Source: Phycicoccus sp. Root101
Lineage (GTDB): Bacteria; Actinomycetota; Actinomycetes; Actinomycetales; Dermatophilaceae
Length of the DNA stretch: 64,000 nt
Assembly: GCF_001426245.1 (NCBI RefSeq)
Contig: NZ_LMCM01000008.1
Coordinates: 1-64,000 of the forward strand
Direction: 5' to 3'
The number at the start of each line of letters is the position of its first letter. Position 1 is the first letter of the stretch. This document shows, in pieces, positions 1 through 7,388 of the stretch. The translations under genes and the position numbers were made by a program. The notes beneath the pieces are model-generated. The model did not search any database, had not been told where the DNA came from, and saw nothing but the letters and a program-made list of their open reading frames with translations.

Positions 1-138
1 GGTCTCTGGATTGATCCCGAGCTGATCACCAACCCGCTTCAACGCCCCGGACCTTGTCTCCGGGTCACGCCGCAGATCCACGGCCATCCTGATCGCTCGC
101 TCCCGAAGCTCCTCGGGATACTTCCTCGGTGCTGCCAT
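1..138 (-). mobile_element. IS3-family transposase OrfA, 5' part (cut by window edge)
   Basis: Read on the minus strand from ATG at 138, the 46 codons begin MAAPRKYPEELRERAIRMAV and continue through a DLRRDPETR segment to QLGINPET. This is the N-terminal helix-turn-helix region of IS3-family OrfA, the DNA-binding half of the OrfAB transposase. The frame is intact up to base 1, so the rest of the element lies outside the window. The bases upstream of the ATG resemble those upstream of the second OrfA remnant at 52731 (both contain TGATGnAGGCT), so the IS end is probably near 175-185. Family assignment is from sequence recognition; the exact IS name cannot be given. Confidence 0.85.
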
Positions 139-179
139 GACTCTCATCCTTCCGTGGAATGAGAGCCTCCATCAGACCC

Positions 180-346
180 GGTACGGGACACACGAGGGCC
201 GGCCACAGCAAGTCGGGGAGGTCGTCCTTGAACCAGTCTCCGATGACAAGGACGCCGGTCGCCGCGAGTTGCGGCGTGAAAACCCGGCGCCGGTGAACAT
301 GTCCGGCCATAGGCCCGTTGCGCTGGTTCGGCTGCGGCATCTGCAT
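180..346 (-). pseudogene. 5' fragment of a conserved hypothetical gene, interrupted by the IS3 element
   Basis: An ATG at 346 (minus) opens a frame with the protein-like stretch HRRRVFTPQLAATGVLV, then GDWFKDDLPDLLWPALV. This reads straight into the presumed IS end near 180 and then loses protein character. I recognise the DDLPDLLWP style of sequence only as an actinobacterial conserved hypothetical and cannot give a function. The simplest reading is that the IS3 element inserted into this gene and removed its 3' part. No clear ribosome binding site is visible, so the true start may differ. Confidence 0.5.
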
Positions 347-663
347 GAAGGCAACCTAGGAGTAGGCACCGACATAGGCGCCTGCTTGCAAGTTTGCGAT
401 GCGCTAACTCACGGTGCGGACCCGGCGGTGCATCGTACGGCTGAAGCGAGACGGTTCCGGGCCTCCGCCTTTGCATCGCCGGTGCGGATCTAGTCGCCGA
501 AGTGCGTCAATCCGCCGCCATTGCCCATCAAATCGATCTTGGGCTGATCCGCTCACCGTTGGGTGAGCTCCACCTAGTGACCGAGGGGGCCGCTCACTAG
601 AACCGCGCAGTCAGAGCTGTAGCGGGTCGTCGGCAAGTTCCGGTGACGGTCTCGGCCATGAGT
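347..663. other. intergenic stretch without a supported gene
   Basis: I see no open frame with coding character here. A short inverted repeat (GCTCACC near 550 against GGTGAGC near 565) is present but is not convincing as a terminator. Confidence 0.4.
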
Positions 664-936
664 TCAGGTGCGTGCGTCGAGGACCTCGGTCTCGGGGCCG
701 AGGGGCAGCGGTTCCTTTGCTGTGTTGGTTGCGGTGCGCTCGAAGCGCCGGCCGAGCCGTGCCCAGCCGCGCTCGTCGCGCTCGACCGCGGATGGCAGGG
801 ACAGCCTGGGTTCCCTGCTCTCCAAGAGTGCGAGTCGTGGTTTGGCTGCCGGAGCGACGCGCACCGTCACGAGGTACTCGGGAGTGCCGAAGCCGACCGG
901 CTCCCGGCTACAGGTCGCCTCTCTCAAGGGAAACAT
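664..936 (-). CDS. possible small hypothetical protein
   Basis: A 90-residue minus-strand frame from ATG at 936 contains a plausible soluble sequence (GTPEYLVTVRVAPAAKPRL, then SAVERDERGWARLGRRFER). There is no visible ribosome binding site, and a GC-rich hairpin (943-966) sits directly upstream. High G+C DNA opens such frames by chance, so this is a weak call. It is listed because the alternative plus-strand reading (an N-terminal extension of the gene starting at 1207) is less likely. Confidence 0.2.
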   Translation of the reverse strand: MFPLREATCSREPVGFGTPEYLVTVRVAPAAKPRLALLESREPRLSLPSAVERDERGWARLGRRFERTATNTAKEPLPLGPETEVLDART

Positions 937-942
937 CAGGGC

Positions 943-966
943 GGGGGGTGCGGCTGCACACCCCCC
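943..966. terminator. GC-only hairpin, possible terminator
   Basis: GGGGGGTG (943-950) pairs perfectly with CACCCCCC (959-966) around an 8-nt loop. There is no T-run, as is common for actinobacterial terminators. It lies upstream of the transfer operon and may insulate it from the left flank. Confidence 0.35.
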
Positions 967-1058
967 GGGTGTGCCCTTCGCGATCGGCAACGCTGCACCC
1001 TCATTTGGCCGCCGCCAAGCGGAGCGCAAGGCCTGTCGCACGAGAATGTCGGCGACTT

Positions 1059-1120
1059 GGGGTACGACGCATCGTTGCAGGTCACGCGGATCGTACCCCC
1101 GATCACGGGACACGTACCCC
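1059..1120. promoter_or_regulatory. three CGTACCCC motifs, candidate operator of the transfer operon
   Basis: CGTACCCC occurs twice directly (1092-1099 and 1113-1120, 21 nt apart) and once inverted (1059-1066), within 150 bp upstream of the first gene of the transfer operon. A 21-nt spacing is two helical turns. Such spaced repeats would fit a repressor controlling transfer genes. No promoter hexamers can be assigned with confidence. Confidence 0.4.
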
Positions 1121-1206
1121 CTCCTGATTGCCCAAGGACGGGGACGAGTCCGGGGACGCCTGACCGAGACCTTCCTGCCGTGTCCCCACGGCGGAAGGAA
1201 TTCGAG

Positions 1207-2001
1207 ATGAGTGTCGCAACACACCTCGGCTTGGCCGACCCCGACAGTGAGGTCCTGGCCGTGGCCCGGCAGCGCTGGTCGCGATGGCAGTTCTCCCACG
1301 AAGAGTTGCTCGTCGTCGACGAGCTGGCTGATCTCCCGACCTGGCTGCGGGCCGCCGACTGGGCTGCAGCGGACCGTGTCCTACTGGCCTTGGCCCAGCT
1401 GTCGGCGCCGGACGGCGGCGACGACGTCGCCGCGACCGCAGCGCTGGCCTGGGTACTCCTGCCCGGAGCCAGCCTGCTGGCGTTCCGTCTCGGGCGACTC
1501 AGCCGTCGAATCGACGAGATCCTCGCCGCCCAGCTGTGGGTCGAGGCCCGGACCTTCCCGTGGCAGCGCGGCCACAAGGTGGCCGCCAACATCCTGATGA
1601 ACACGCGCAAGGGCGTGATGCGCGACCTCGGGATCGGCGACCTGGGCGACCGCACGATCCCGTTCCCGCCCTCCGCGCAGGTGTGGACCGAGGCCTTCCA
1701 CTGGGTCCACCCGGCCGGTCCCACGGCTGAAGAGGAGCTGCTGGACATTCTCGAGTTCGCAACGAGCAAGGGTGCCCTGTCCGAGTCCGACAGCGAGCTT
1801 CTGTTGAGCCTGGCCCACGCCGCGGACCTGGCCAGCCCCGCCCGCTCGGGTCGCGGCCATGCCGGCCTGATGGCCCCGGCAGCCTCCGAAGCCGTGGCCG
1901 CAGACCGCGGCGTCTCCGCCCGGACTATCCGCCGGCGCGCAGCCCGGTCGGTCTGCGCGCTGCGGACCGTGTGCGGCACCCACCAGCGGGTCTCGGCGTG
2001 A
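1207..2001 (+). CDS. HTH-containing protein at head of transfer operon
   Basis: 264 residues from ATG at 1207, preceded by GGAAGGA at a good distance; the frame stays open much further upstream but without coding character. The N-terminal two thirds are Leu/Ala-rich and helical, with no recognised domain. Near residues 222-250, EAVAADRGVSARTIRRRAAR looks like a sigma-region-4 or transposase-type helix-turn-helix. The position ahead of the T4SS genes and behind the CGTACCCC repeats suggests a regulator of transfer, which is inference from context. Proteins of this kind head comparable loci in actinobacterial mobile elements. Confidence 0.75.
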   Translation: MSVATHLGLADPDSEVLAVARQRWSRWQFSHEELLVVDELADLPTWLRAADWAAADRVLLALAQLSAPDGGDDVAATAALAWVLLPGASLLAFRLGRLSRRIDEILAAQLWVEARTFPWQRGHKVAANILMNTRKGVMRDLGIGDLGDRTIPFPPSAQVWTEAFHWVHPAGPTAEEELLDILEFATSKGALSESDSELLLSLAHAADLASPARSGRGHAGLMAPAASEAVAADRGVSARTIRRRAARSVCALRTVCGTHQRVSA

Positions 2002-2050
2002 ATGGCCACCACCACGGAGCTGGCCGGCTTTGGGCCAGGAGGTGATGAGG

Positions 2051-2251
2051 ATGACCGACGAGACCGAGCTCCAACGCCTGATCGCCGTGGCCAACGGCGC
2101 GGGCGAGCCACGTGCCGAGCTGGCGGGGTGCGTGGACCGGCTGTATCAGGTGCAGACTGCGCGCGCCCCGCTGGCCCGATTGGACGACCCCCGCCTGCGC
2201 GCCTCCCCCGAGGCCACAAGGTCGGCGCTGAGGCAGGGGAGTGCCCAGTGA
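2051..2251 (+). CDS. small hypothetical protein
   Basis: 66 residues, acidic N-terminus (MTDETELQRLIAVANGAG), probably helical and soluble. ATG at 2051 is chosen over the ATG at 2045 because the GGAGGT at 2038-2043 then has a 7-nt spacer. The stop overlaps the GTG of the next gene (GTGA), so the two are translationally coupled. No family recognised; it may be a small partner of the downstream ParA/MinD-like protein. Confidence 0.6.
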   Translation: MTDETELQRLIAVANGAGEPRAELAGCVDRLYQVQTARAPLARLDDPRLRASPEATRSALRQGSAQ

Positions 2252-3123
2252 CCTCACTGACCACCTACCCGGCACCCCCGCGGTCCGCGGTGAGCGTTGA
2301 GGAGCTGCAGCGCGCGTGGCAGGCCGTACAGGCCGGGGACTTCCGCCGTCACCCGGGCGCCAGCCCCCGACCGGACGCATCCAGCAGCCATGAAACCGGC
2401 GGGCAGCCGTGGGAGCCCCATGAGGCCGTGCTCCCCGTCATCGGGTGCGCCGGATCGGTCGGGGCAACCACCCTGGCGTTGAGTCTCGCCACCGCTGCAG
2501 TCGCGGCCACGGCGGACGCAGTGGGAGGCGCCCGCGTGGTGGAGTGCTGCACGGTGACGGCGTCCGGCCTGGCGCCAGCATCCACCGCAGAGCTGGGCCA
2601 GCACCCCGCAGGTTGGCTCCAGGGGACCCGAGGCGAGGTCCTCCTCGAGCGCAGCACGGACATGTACGTCAGCCCCGACGAAGTGCTACCCCCGACCGAC
2701 GCGGCACCGGGGCTCGGGCTGACCGTTCTGGACGTCGGATGGGAGCTGGGACAGCTGATGGCCAGCCCGAGCTGGCTGTCCGACCGGGTGCTCCACGCCG
2801 ATCACGTCGTGGCCGTCACGACCGCCACCATCCCCGGCCTGAGGCGCCTGGAGGGGGCGCTGGCACTGCTGGAGGGAACACCGGTCATCGGCGCCGTCCT
2901 CGGTCCACCGCGGCGCAAGTGGCCCCGGGGCCTGGAGCACAGCCTGGGCGCCTTGTCCCGGCGGCTCGACCAGCACGGGGCCATGCACCCAATCCCGCTA
3001 GACCGCGGCCTCGCCGTGCGGGGCCTGGACTCGCAAGCCCTGCCCACCCGACTGCTCACCGCAGCAGGCCACCTGCTCCGCGCCAGCGTCGCCGGAGCCA
3101 CGACGAAGGGAAACCTGTCATGA
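2248..3123 (+). CDS. ParA/MinD-like protein with degenerate P-loop
   Basis: 291 residues from GTG at 2248, overlapping the preceding stop. Residues 66-75 (GCAGSVGATT) sit where a deviant Walker A (KGGxGKT) is expected after a hydrophobic strand (VLPVI), followed by LALSLATAAVAA. Both lysines are missing, so ATP binding is doubtful. Later strands (GLTVLDVGWELGQL, HVVAVTTATIPGLRRLEGAL) follow the MinD/ParA order. Similar genes open T4SS loci in Actinomycetota, where a role in placing or gating the transfer apparatus is plausible but unproven. It is 18 kb from the ParB-like gene, so a partition role is not implied. Confidence 0.65.
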   Translation: MTSLTTYPAPPRSAVSVEELQRAWQAVQAGDFRRHPGASPRPDASSSHETGGQPWEPHEAVLPVIGCAGSVGATTLALSLATAAVAATADAVGGARVVECCTVTASGLAPASTAELGQHPAGWLQGTRGEVLLERSTDMYVSPDEVLPPTDAAPGLGLTVLDVGWELGQLMASPSWLSDRVLHADHVVAVTTATIPGLRRLEGALALLEGTPVIGAVLGPPRRKWPRGLEHSLGALSRRLDQHGAMHPIPLDRGLAVRGLDSQALPTRLLTAAGHLLRASVAGATTKGNLS

Positions 3124-3413
3124 CGGCACTCACCCGCCAGCTCGCCACCCTCGCGCAGGTCTGCCCCGTCGCCCCGCCCGGAGCACAGCGCTACGCAGAC
3201 CAGCTCATGGGCTACGTCCTGTGGGGCACGATCATCCTGTTCGTGCTCGGCGTCGTCGTCGGCATCGGCGCGATCGTCGCGGGCCGCATCTTCGGCATGC
3301 CGCACGCGTCCAAGGCCGGGATCGTCGGCGTGGTCGTCGTCTTCCTGGCGGTGATCGGCTACCTGGTACTACCGGGAATCGTGCGCGCCATGACCGGCGC
3401 CGGGTGCATCTGA
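3120..3413 (+). CDS. small two-helix membrane protein of the T4SS locus
   Basis: 97 residues; ATG at 3120 overlaps the previous stop (ATGA). Two hydrophobic segments (about 40-61, VLWGTIILFVLGVVVGIGAIV, read in two parts; and about 70-90, IVGVVVVFLAVIGYLVL) flank a short loop. The size and topology suit a VirB2/TrbC-like pilin or a VirB3-like protein, and the gene lies just upstream of VirB8- and VirB6-position genes. There is no sequence motif that decides between these, so the assignment is by position and topology only. Confidence 0.7.
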   Translation: MTALTRQLATLAQVCPVAPPGAQRYADQLMGYVLWGTIILFVLGVVVGIGAIVAGRIFGMPHASKAGIVGVVVVFLAVIGYLVLPGIVRAMTGAGCI

Positions 3414-4330
3414 TGAGCCGCCCCGGCCAGAACAGCGCCAGCGGCGGGTGGGGACGACCGCGCCTGCTGGCCACCCTCGCGGCCGGGGTCGGCGCAGCCC
3501 TGCTGTTCGTCGCCGGCCTCGCCCTGGCCCTCTACTACGGCCTGCGCAGCGCAGACGCGACGTCGACGCCCCATTCGGCGGCATGGTCGACGTCGCCCAA
3601 GCCCGTGGCCCCCGGCAGCGGCCCCGCCTACCGCGACCAGGTGGCCGCAGCCCCGATGCTTCCGGTGGCCCCGGACGACGCCAGGCGCGGCGTCCCTTCC
3701 GCGGTCACCGGACCGGTCATCGACGTGCCGCCGGCCACCGGCGTGGGACCGGGACAGGTGCCGACCGGCTTCCCTCCCACACCCGGCGGAGCGGTCGGCC
3801 AGCTGGCCGCCATCGAGACGACGGTCCTGCAGGGGATGTCCATCCCGCAGGCGAACCAGGTCTACGAACAGTGGGCGCTACCCGGCGAGGCAGGCGTGGC
3901 CGACTGGGCACTGACCAAGAACGTCCAGAACTTCCTCGCCAGCGCAGGGCAGGGGCAGACCAAGGACCCCACGGTCGCGGTGACCGCGACCCCCGCAGCC
4001 GGGCAGGTCAAAGGCACGGACGGGCCCGACTGGGTGCTGGCCTGCGTCCTGCTGGACGTGCGGGCGACCATCACCGTGCAGGCCCGCATCGCGTACGGAT
4101 TTTGCGAACGCATGCAATGGCACGCCACGCCGCCTACGGGGCCGGGCGGGGACGGCGGGCGCTGGATGATCGCGCCCGGCGCTCCCGCCGCGGCCGCACC
4201 ATCGACGTGGCCGGGAACCGACATCGCGTTCAAGGCTGGGTGGCGGACCTGGGTTTCCAATGACCTGGCCAGCAGCGACGAGTCGGGCGCGGCCGCCACC
4301 TCGACCAGCAACCCGACCATCACGGAGTAG
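3413..4330 (+). CDS. membrane-anchored conjugal transfer protein (VirB8 position)
   Basis: 305 residues, start ATG at 3413 overlapping the previous TGA. One membrane segment near residues 20-42 (TLAAGVGAALLFVAGLALAL) is followed by a Pro/Ala/Gly-rich linker to about 130 and a compact C-terminal domain. That domain has a single-pass, outside-facing topology and two cysteines (VLACVLLDV and YGFCERM). The layout (short cytoplasmic N-terminus, one helix, extracytoplasmic NTF2-sized domain) is that of VirB8/TcpC-type scaffold proteins. I cannot confirm the fold from sequence alone. It lies between the small membrane protein and the VirB6-like gene. Confidence 0.65.
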   Translation: MSRPGQNSASGGWGRPRLLATLAAGVGAALLFVAGLALALYYGLRSADATSTPHSAAWSTSPKPVAPGSGPAYRDQVAAAPMLPVAPDDARRGVPSAVTGPVIDVPPATGVGPGQVPTGFPPTPGGAVGQLAAIETTVLQGMSIPQANQVYEQWALPGEAGVADWALTKNVQNFLASAGQGQTKDPTVAVTATPAAGQVKGTDGPDWVLACVLLDVRATITVQARIAYGFCERMQWHATPPTGPGGDGGRWMIAPGAPAAAAPSTWPGTDIAFKAGWRTWVSNDLASSDESGAAATSTSNPTITE

Positions 4331-4334
4331 CGCC

Positions 4335-5834
4335 ATGGACTTCCTCAACCCCTTCACCTACCTCGGTTCAGCCGCCGGCAAGGTCGTCGCCGACGGGTGG
4401 ACCGCGGCAATGCTCGGCCTCTGGAACGCCGGGCTCTGGCTGCTGAAGCTCGTCCTGACCATCGTCGACGCGTTCACCGTCCCCGACTTGGGCGAGGGCG
4501 GCCCCGGCGCGCAGGTGTACCAGATGACCTTTTGGATCGCCGGAGCCCTCATGCTCCTGCTGGCCATGGTCCAGCTGGGTCTGACCGCCGCGCGGCGCGA
4601 CGGCAAGTCCATGGCGCGGGTCCTGGTCGGGACGGGCCAGTTCGTGATGGTGTGGGCCGGCTGGATCGCACTGGCGGTGCTGGTCGTCGCCGCCTGCGGA
4701 GGACTCACCCGCGCCCTGATGTCCGCCCTGCTGCACATCGACAAGTGGGCCCAGTTCGACCCGCTCGGCACCCAGATCTCGACCCACGACATCAGTGACG
4801 GCACCGTGGCCACCGTCTTGGGATTCATGGGGATCTTCATGGCGTTTGCCGCGATCGGACACCTGCTGGTCATGCTCACCCGGGCGGGCGCCCTGATGGT
4901 GCTGGCCGCGACCACGCCCATCGCCGCGGGGGGCCTGGTCAGCGACGCCGGGCAGAGCTGGTTCTGGAAGAGCTTGCGCTGGTTCATCGCCGCCGCGTTC
5001 ACACCCGTGGTGATGGTCCTGGTGCTGGGCATCGGGCTGCAGATGACCTCAGGGGTCGCCACCGGAATGAGCGACAACCTGCAGAAGGCCATCGGGACTG
5101 CCGTGCCCGGCGTGGTCCTGATCTGCATCGGTTGCTTCAGCCCCCTCGCGCTGTTCAAGCTCCTGGCGTTCGTCGACCCCGGCACCAGCTCCGGGTCCGC
5201 GCTGCGGGCAGGTCTGGCCGCCCAGGGCGGCCTCAGCGGTGTCCTGGCTGGCCAGGGTCAGGCCCAGGGCGGGTCCGCGGCCGCGTCAACGACCGACGCA
5301 AACGGCCGCTCCCAGGGTGAGAGCTCCGGGCAAGACTCCACCAGCGCGCGCTTCAGCTCCGGTGCGCGGGGGCTGATGGGCCAGGTCGGGGGCGGGCTCG
5401 GGCAAGCCGTCGGCGCAGGCATGGCGGCCTTGGAGGGCATCGGGCCGCGCGGGGCGGCCGTGGCCGCCGACGTGACCAACCAGATGGGTGTCGGCCACAA
5501 CAACTACGTCCCGGACTTCAGCAACACCACGCAGCGGTCGAGCCACAGCCGCGGCGGCGGCACGGCAGACGATGACAACCCCGAGATCAACGGCTCCAGC
5601 CCCCACACCACGCCGGAGGCCGGCATCACCTCCCCCGTACCGCCCGGCTTCGGGGCGCCGCCCGCGCCACCACCCTCCCTGGGCGCAGTTGCCGGTCCCG
5701 GTCCCGGTCCCGGTGGCGGTGCCGGTGGTGGTGCCGGTGGTGGTGCCGGTGGTGGTGCCGGTGGCGCGGGTGGCGCGGGCGCCGGGGGCGAGGCCGCGGG
5801 TGCCGCCGCGGCCGTCCCGATCGTCCCGGTGTGA
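4335..5834 (+). CDS. VirB6/TrbL-like polytopic membrane protein with Gly-rich tail
   Basis: 499 residues from ATG at 4335 (GGAG at 4323). Residues 20-280 hold about six membrane helices, including a conserved-looking WFIAAAFTPVVMVLVLGIG and a segment LTRAGALMVLAATTPIAAGG typical of VirB6/TrbL-like channel proteins. After about residue 290 the protein becomes hydrophilic and low-complexity, with Ser/Gln/Gly stretches ending in GAGGGAGG repeats from about 455. The membrane part is the expected inner-membrane pore component. The role of the tail, inside or outside the membrane, is unknown. Confidence 0.8.
   Translation: MDFLNPFTYLGSAAGKVVADGWTAAMLGLWNAGLWLLKLVLTIVDAFTVPDLGEGGPGAQVYQMTFWIAGALMLLLAMVQLGLTAARRDGKSMARVLVGTGQFVMVWAGWIALAVLVVAACGGLTRALMSALLHIDKWAQFDPLGTQISTHDISDGTVATVLGFMGIFMAFAAIGHLLVMLTRAGALMVLAATTPIAAGGLVSDAGQSWFWKSLRWFIAAAFTPVVMVLVLGIGLQMTSGVATGMSDNLQKAIGTAVPGVVLICIGCFSPLALFKLLAFVDPGTSSGSALRAGLAAQGGLSGVLAGQGQAQGGSAAASTTDANGRSQGESSGQDSTSARFSSGARGLMGQVGGGLGQAVGAGMAALEGIGPRGAAVAADVTNQMGVGHNNYVPDFSNTTQRSSHSRGGGTADDDNPEINGSSPHTTPEAGITSPVPPGFGAPPAPPPSLGAVAGPGPGPGGGAGGGAGGGAGGGAGGAGGAGAGGEAAGAAAAVPIVPV
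5721..5756 (+). repeat. 12-bp tandem repeat inside the VirB6-like gene
   Basis: GCCGGTGGTGGT is repeated three times exactly (5721-5756) with imperfect copies on both sides, encoding the Gly/Ala tail. Because the unit is a multiple of three, copy-number change by slippage would shorten or lengthen the tail without frameshift. Confidence 0.85.
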
Positions 5835-5879
5835 GCACCCAAACCCGAAACGCCTTGTTCGAAAGCAGAGGAGGCCCTC

Positions 5880-7385
5880 ATGGCGGTCATCTACAGCGAC
5901 TACAGCCGGGCCCGGATCGGGTGGTTCTTCGGGCTGTCCGGGTGGCAGCTGGCCGTCGTCGCCAGCTCGACGACGCCGGTGTTCTGGTCCATCCAGGCCG
6001 GCGCGTGGATCTCGGCGGGGCTGTTCCTGGCGCTGTGGGTCACGATCACCGTGGTCACCGTGACCCCAGTCCGGGGCCGGTCCACCTTCGGCTGGGTGGC
6101 CGCCTGTCTGGCCTTCGCCACCGGCGGCCTAGCCGGGTGGACCCGCTTTCGTTCCAAGGCAAGCCGAGGGCAGGTGGACGCCCTTGAGGAGGCCGACCTG
6201 CCCGGAGCGTTGCACGCCGTGCAGATCCACGACGGCCCACCACACGGGGCCTCGTTCTCACGGGTGGCGATCATCCAGAACCACAGCACCCGAACGTGGG
6301 CGGTGACCGCGGCCGTCGTCCACCCGGGCATCGGGCTGCGCGAGATCGAGGAACGGCAGCGGCAGGGCCAGGCCCTAAGCGAGCTGCTGGACATGGCCTC
6401 CCAGACCGGGCTCATCGACGAGATCCTGCTGCTGGTGCGCAGCGTCCCCGAGGACGGCGCCGAACGAGACCAGTGGCTGGCCCGCCACCGCCGGCCCGGC
6501 GGTTCCCCGGGGGCCCGTCAGGTCAACGACGAGCTGCAGCAGACCCTCACGCGGGCCAGCGTGCGCACCGAGTCCTTCGTGACAGTCGTCATCTCCGAAG
6601 GACGGCTGGGCAAGGCGGCCAAGGAGTCCGGCGGCGGCCTCGAAGGACGCGCCCGCGTCATCTACGGCGTGCTGGGCGAGATCGAGGCCCAGCTGCGCGG
6701 CGGGCTGGGCATGACCAGCGTCACGTGGCTGACCAGCCCCGAACTCGCGCTGGCCTCCCGGACCGGGTTCGCCCCAGGCGACCGGGCCGGGATCATCGAC
6801 GCCCTCAGCGCCCGCCACGCCGACCCGGCCGTCAACGCCGACGTCCCGTGGGCGATGGCCGGACCGTCCGGGGCCGACCCGGTGGCCCGGCACTACAGCC
6901 ACGACGCGTGGAACAGCGTCAGCTCCACCATCAAGCTCCCAGTCAAGGGCGCCGCAATGGGTGCGTTGCTGCCGGTGCTGACCCCGACCGAGCCCGGGGA
7001 GCGTCGCTCCTTCCTGGTGGCCTACCCGATCCTGAGCCAGTCGGCGGCCGGCCGGCAGAGCGCTACCAGCGAGTGGGCCGCCGACATCGGCGAGGAGCTG
7101 CGCGCCAAGGCGAAGGTGAAGCAGAACGCCAAGGCCAGGGACGAGGCCGAGAAGGTGCGCCGGCTGGACACCAAACTCGCCCGCGGCAACTCCCTGACCC
7201 GCCCGTACGCCGTCTGCACGGTCACCGTCCCCAAAACCGCCATGGTGTCCGAGTTCGGGCGGCGCCTCGATGCGTCCGTGCGCCGAGCCGGGTTCGCGCC
7301 GCTGCGCCTGGACCTGGCCCAGGACGTCGCGTTCGCCGCGTCGACCGTCCCGCTGGGCGTCAGCCTCACCCGGAAGGCGGACTGA
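5880..7385 (+). CDS. SCO6880-like T4SS membrane protein
   Basis: 501 residues, ATG at 5880 with a strong GAGGAGG at about 5868. The N-terminus (YSDYSRARIGWFFGLSGWQL) and two membrane segments (about 22-64 and 70-88) match the family annotated after Streptomyces SCO6880, whose N-terminus resembles VirB3/PrgI-type proteins. The long cytoplasmic remainder contains a segment (TWAVTAAVVHPGIGL) and a mixed alpha/beta domain comparable to the N-terminal part of VirB4. Because the following gene supplies the ATPase domain, the pair may represent a split VirB3-VirB4. The next gene starts 3 bases after the stop. Confidence 0.8.
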   Translation: MAVIYSDYSRARIGWFFGLSGWQLAVVASSTTPVFWSIQAGAWISAGLFLALWVTITVVTVTPVRGRSTFGWVAACLAFATGGLAGWTRFRSKASRGQVDALEEADLPGALHAVQIHDGPPHGASFSRVAIIQNHSTRTWAVTAAVVHPGIGLREIEERQRQGQALSELLDMASQTGLIDEILLLVRSVPEDGAERDQWLARHRRPGGSPGARQVNDELQQTLTRASVRTESFVTVVISEGRLGKAAKESGGGLEGRARVIYGVLGEIEAQLRGGLGMTSVTWLTSPELALASRTGFAPGDRAGIIDALSARHADPAVNADVPWAMAGPSGADPVARHYSHDAWNSVSSTIKLPVKGAAMGALLPVLTPTEPGERRSFLVAYPILSQSAAGRQSATSEWAADIGEELRAKAKVKQNAKARDEAEKVRRLDTKLARGNSLTRPYAVCTVTVPKTAMVSEFGRRLDASVRRAGFAPLRLDLAQDVAFAASTVPLGVSLTRKAD

Positions 7386-7388
7386 ACG

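Noticed and set aside
643-1206. N-terminal extension of the HTH protein (open frame from 643)
   Set aside because: The added residues look like translated non-coding DNA, a good ribosome binding site precedes ATG 1207, and operator-like repeats and a hairpin lie in the extension.
5700-5790. Short tandem repeats as a possible CRISPR or iteron array
   Set aside because: The repeats are in frame inside the VirB6-like gene and encode Gly/Ala; no spacers.
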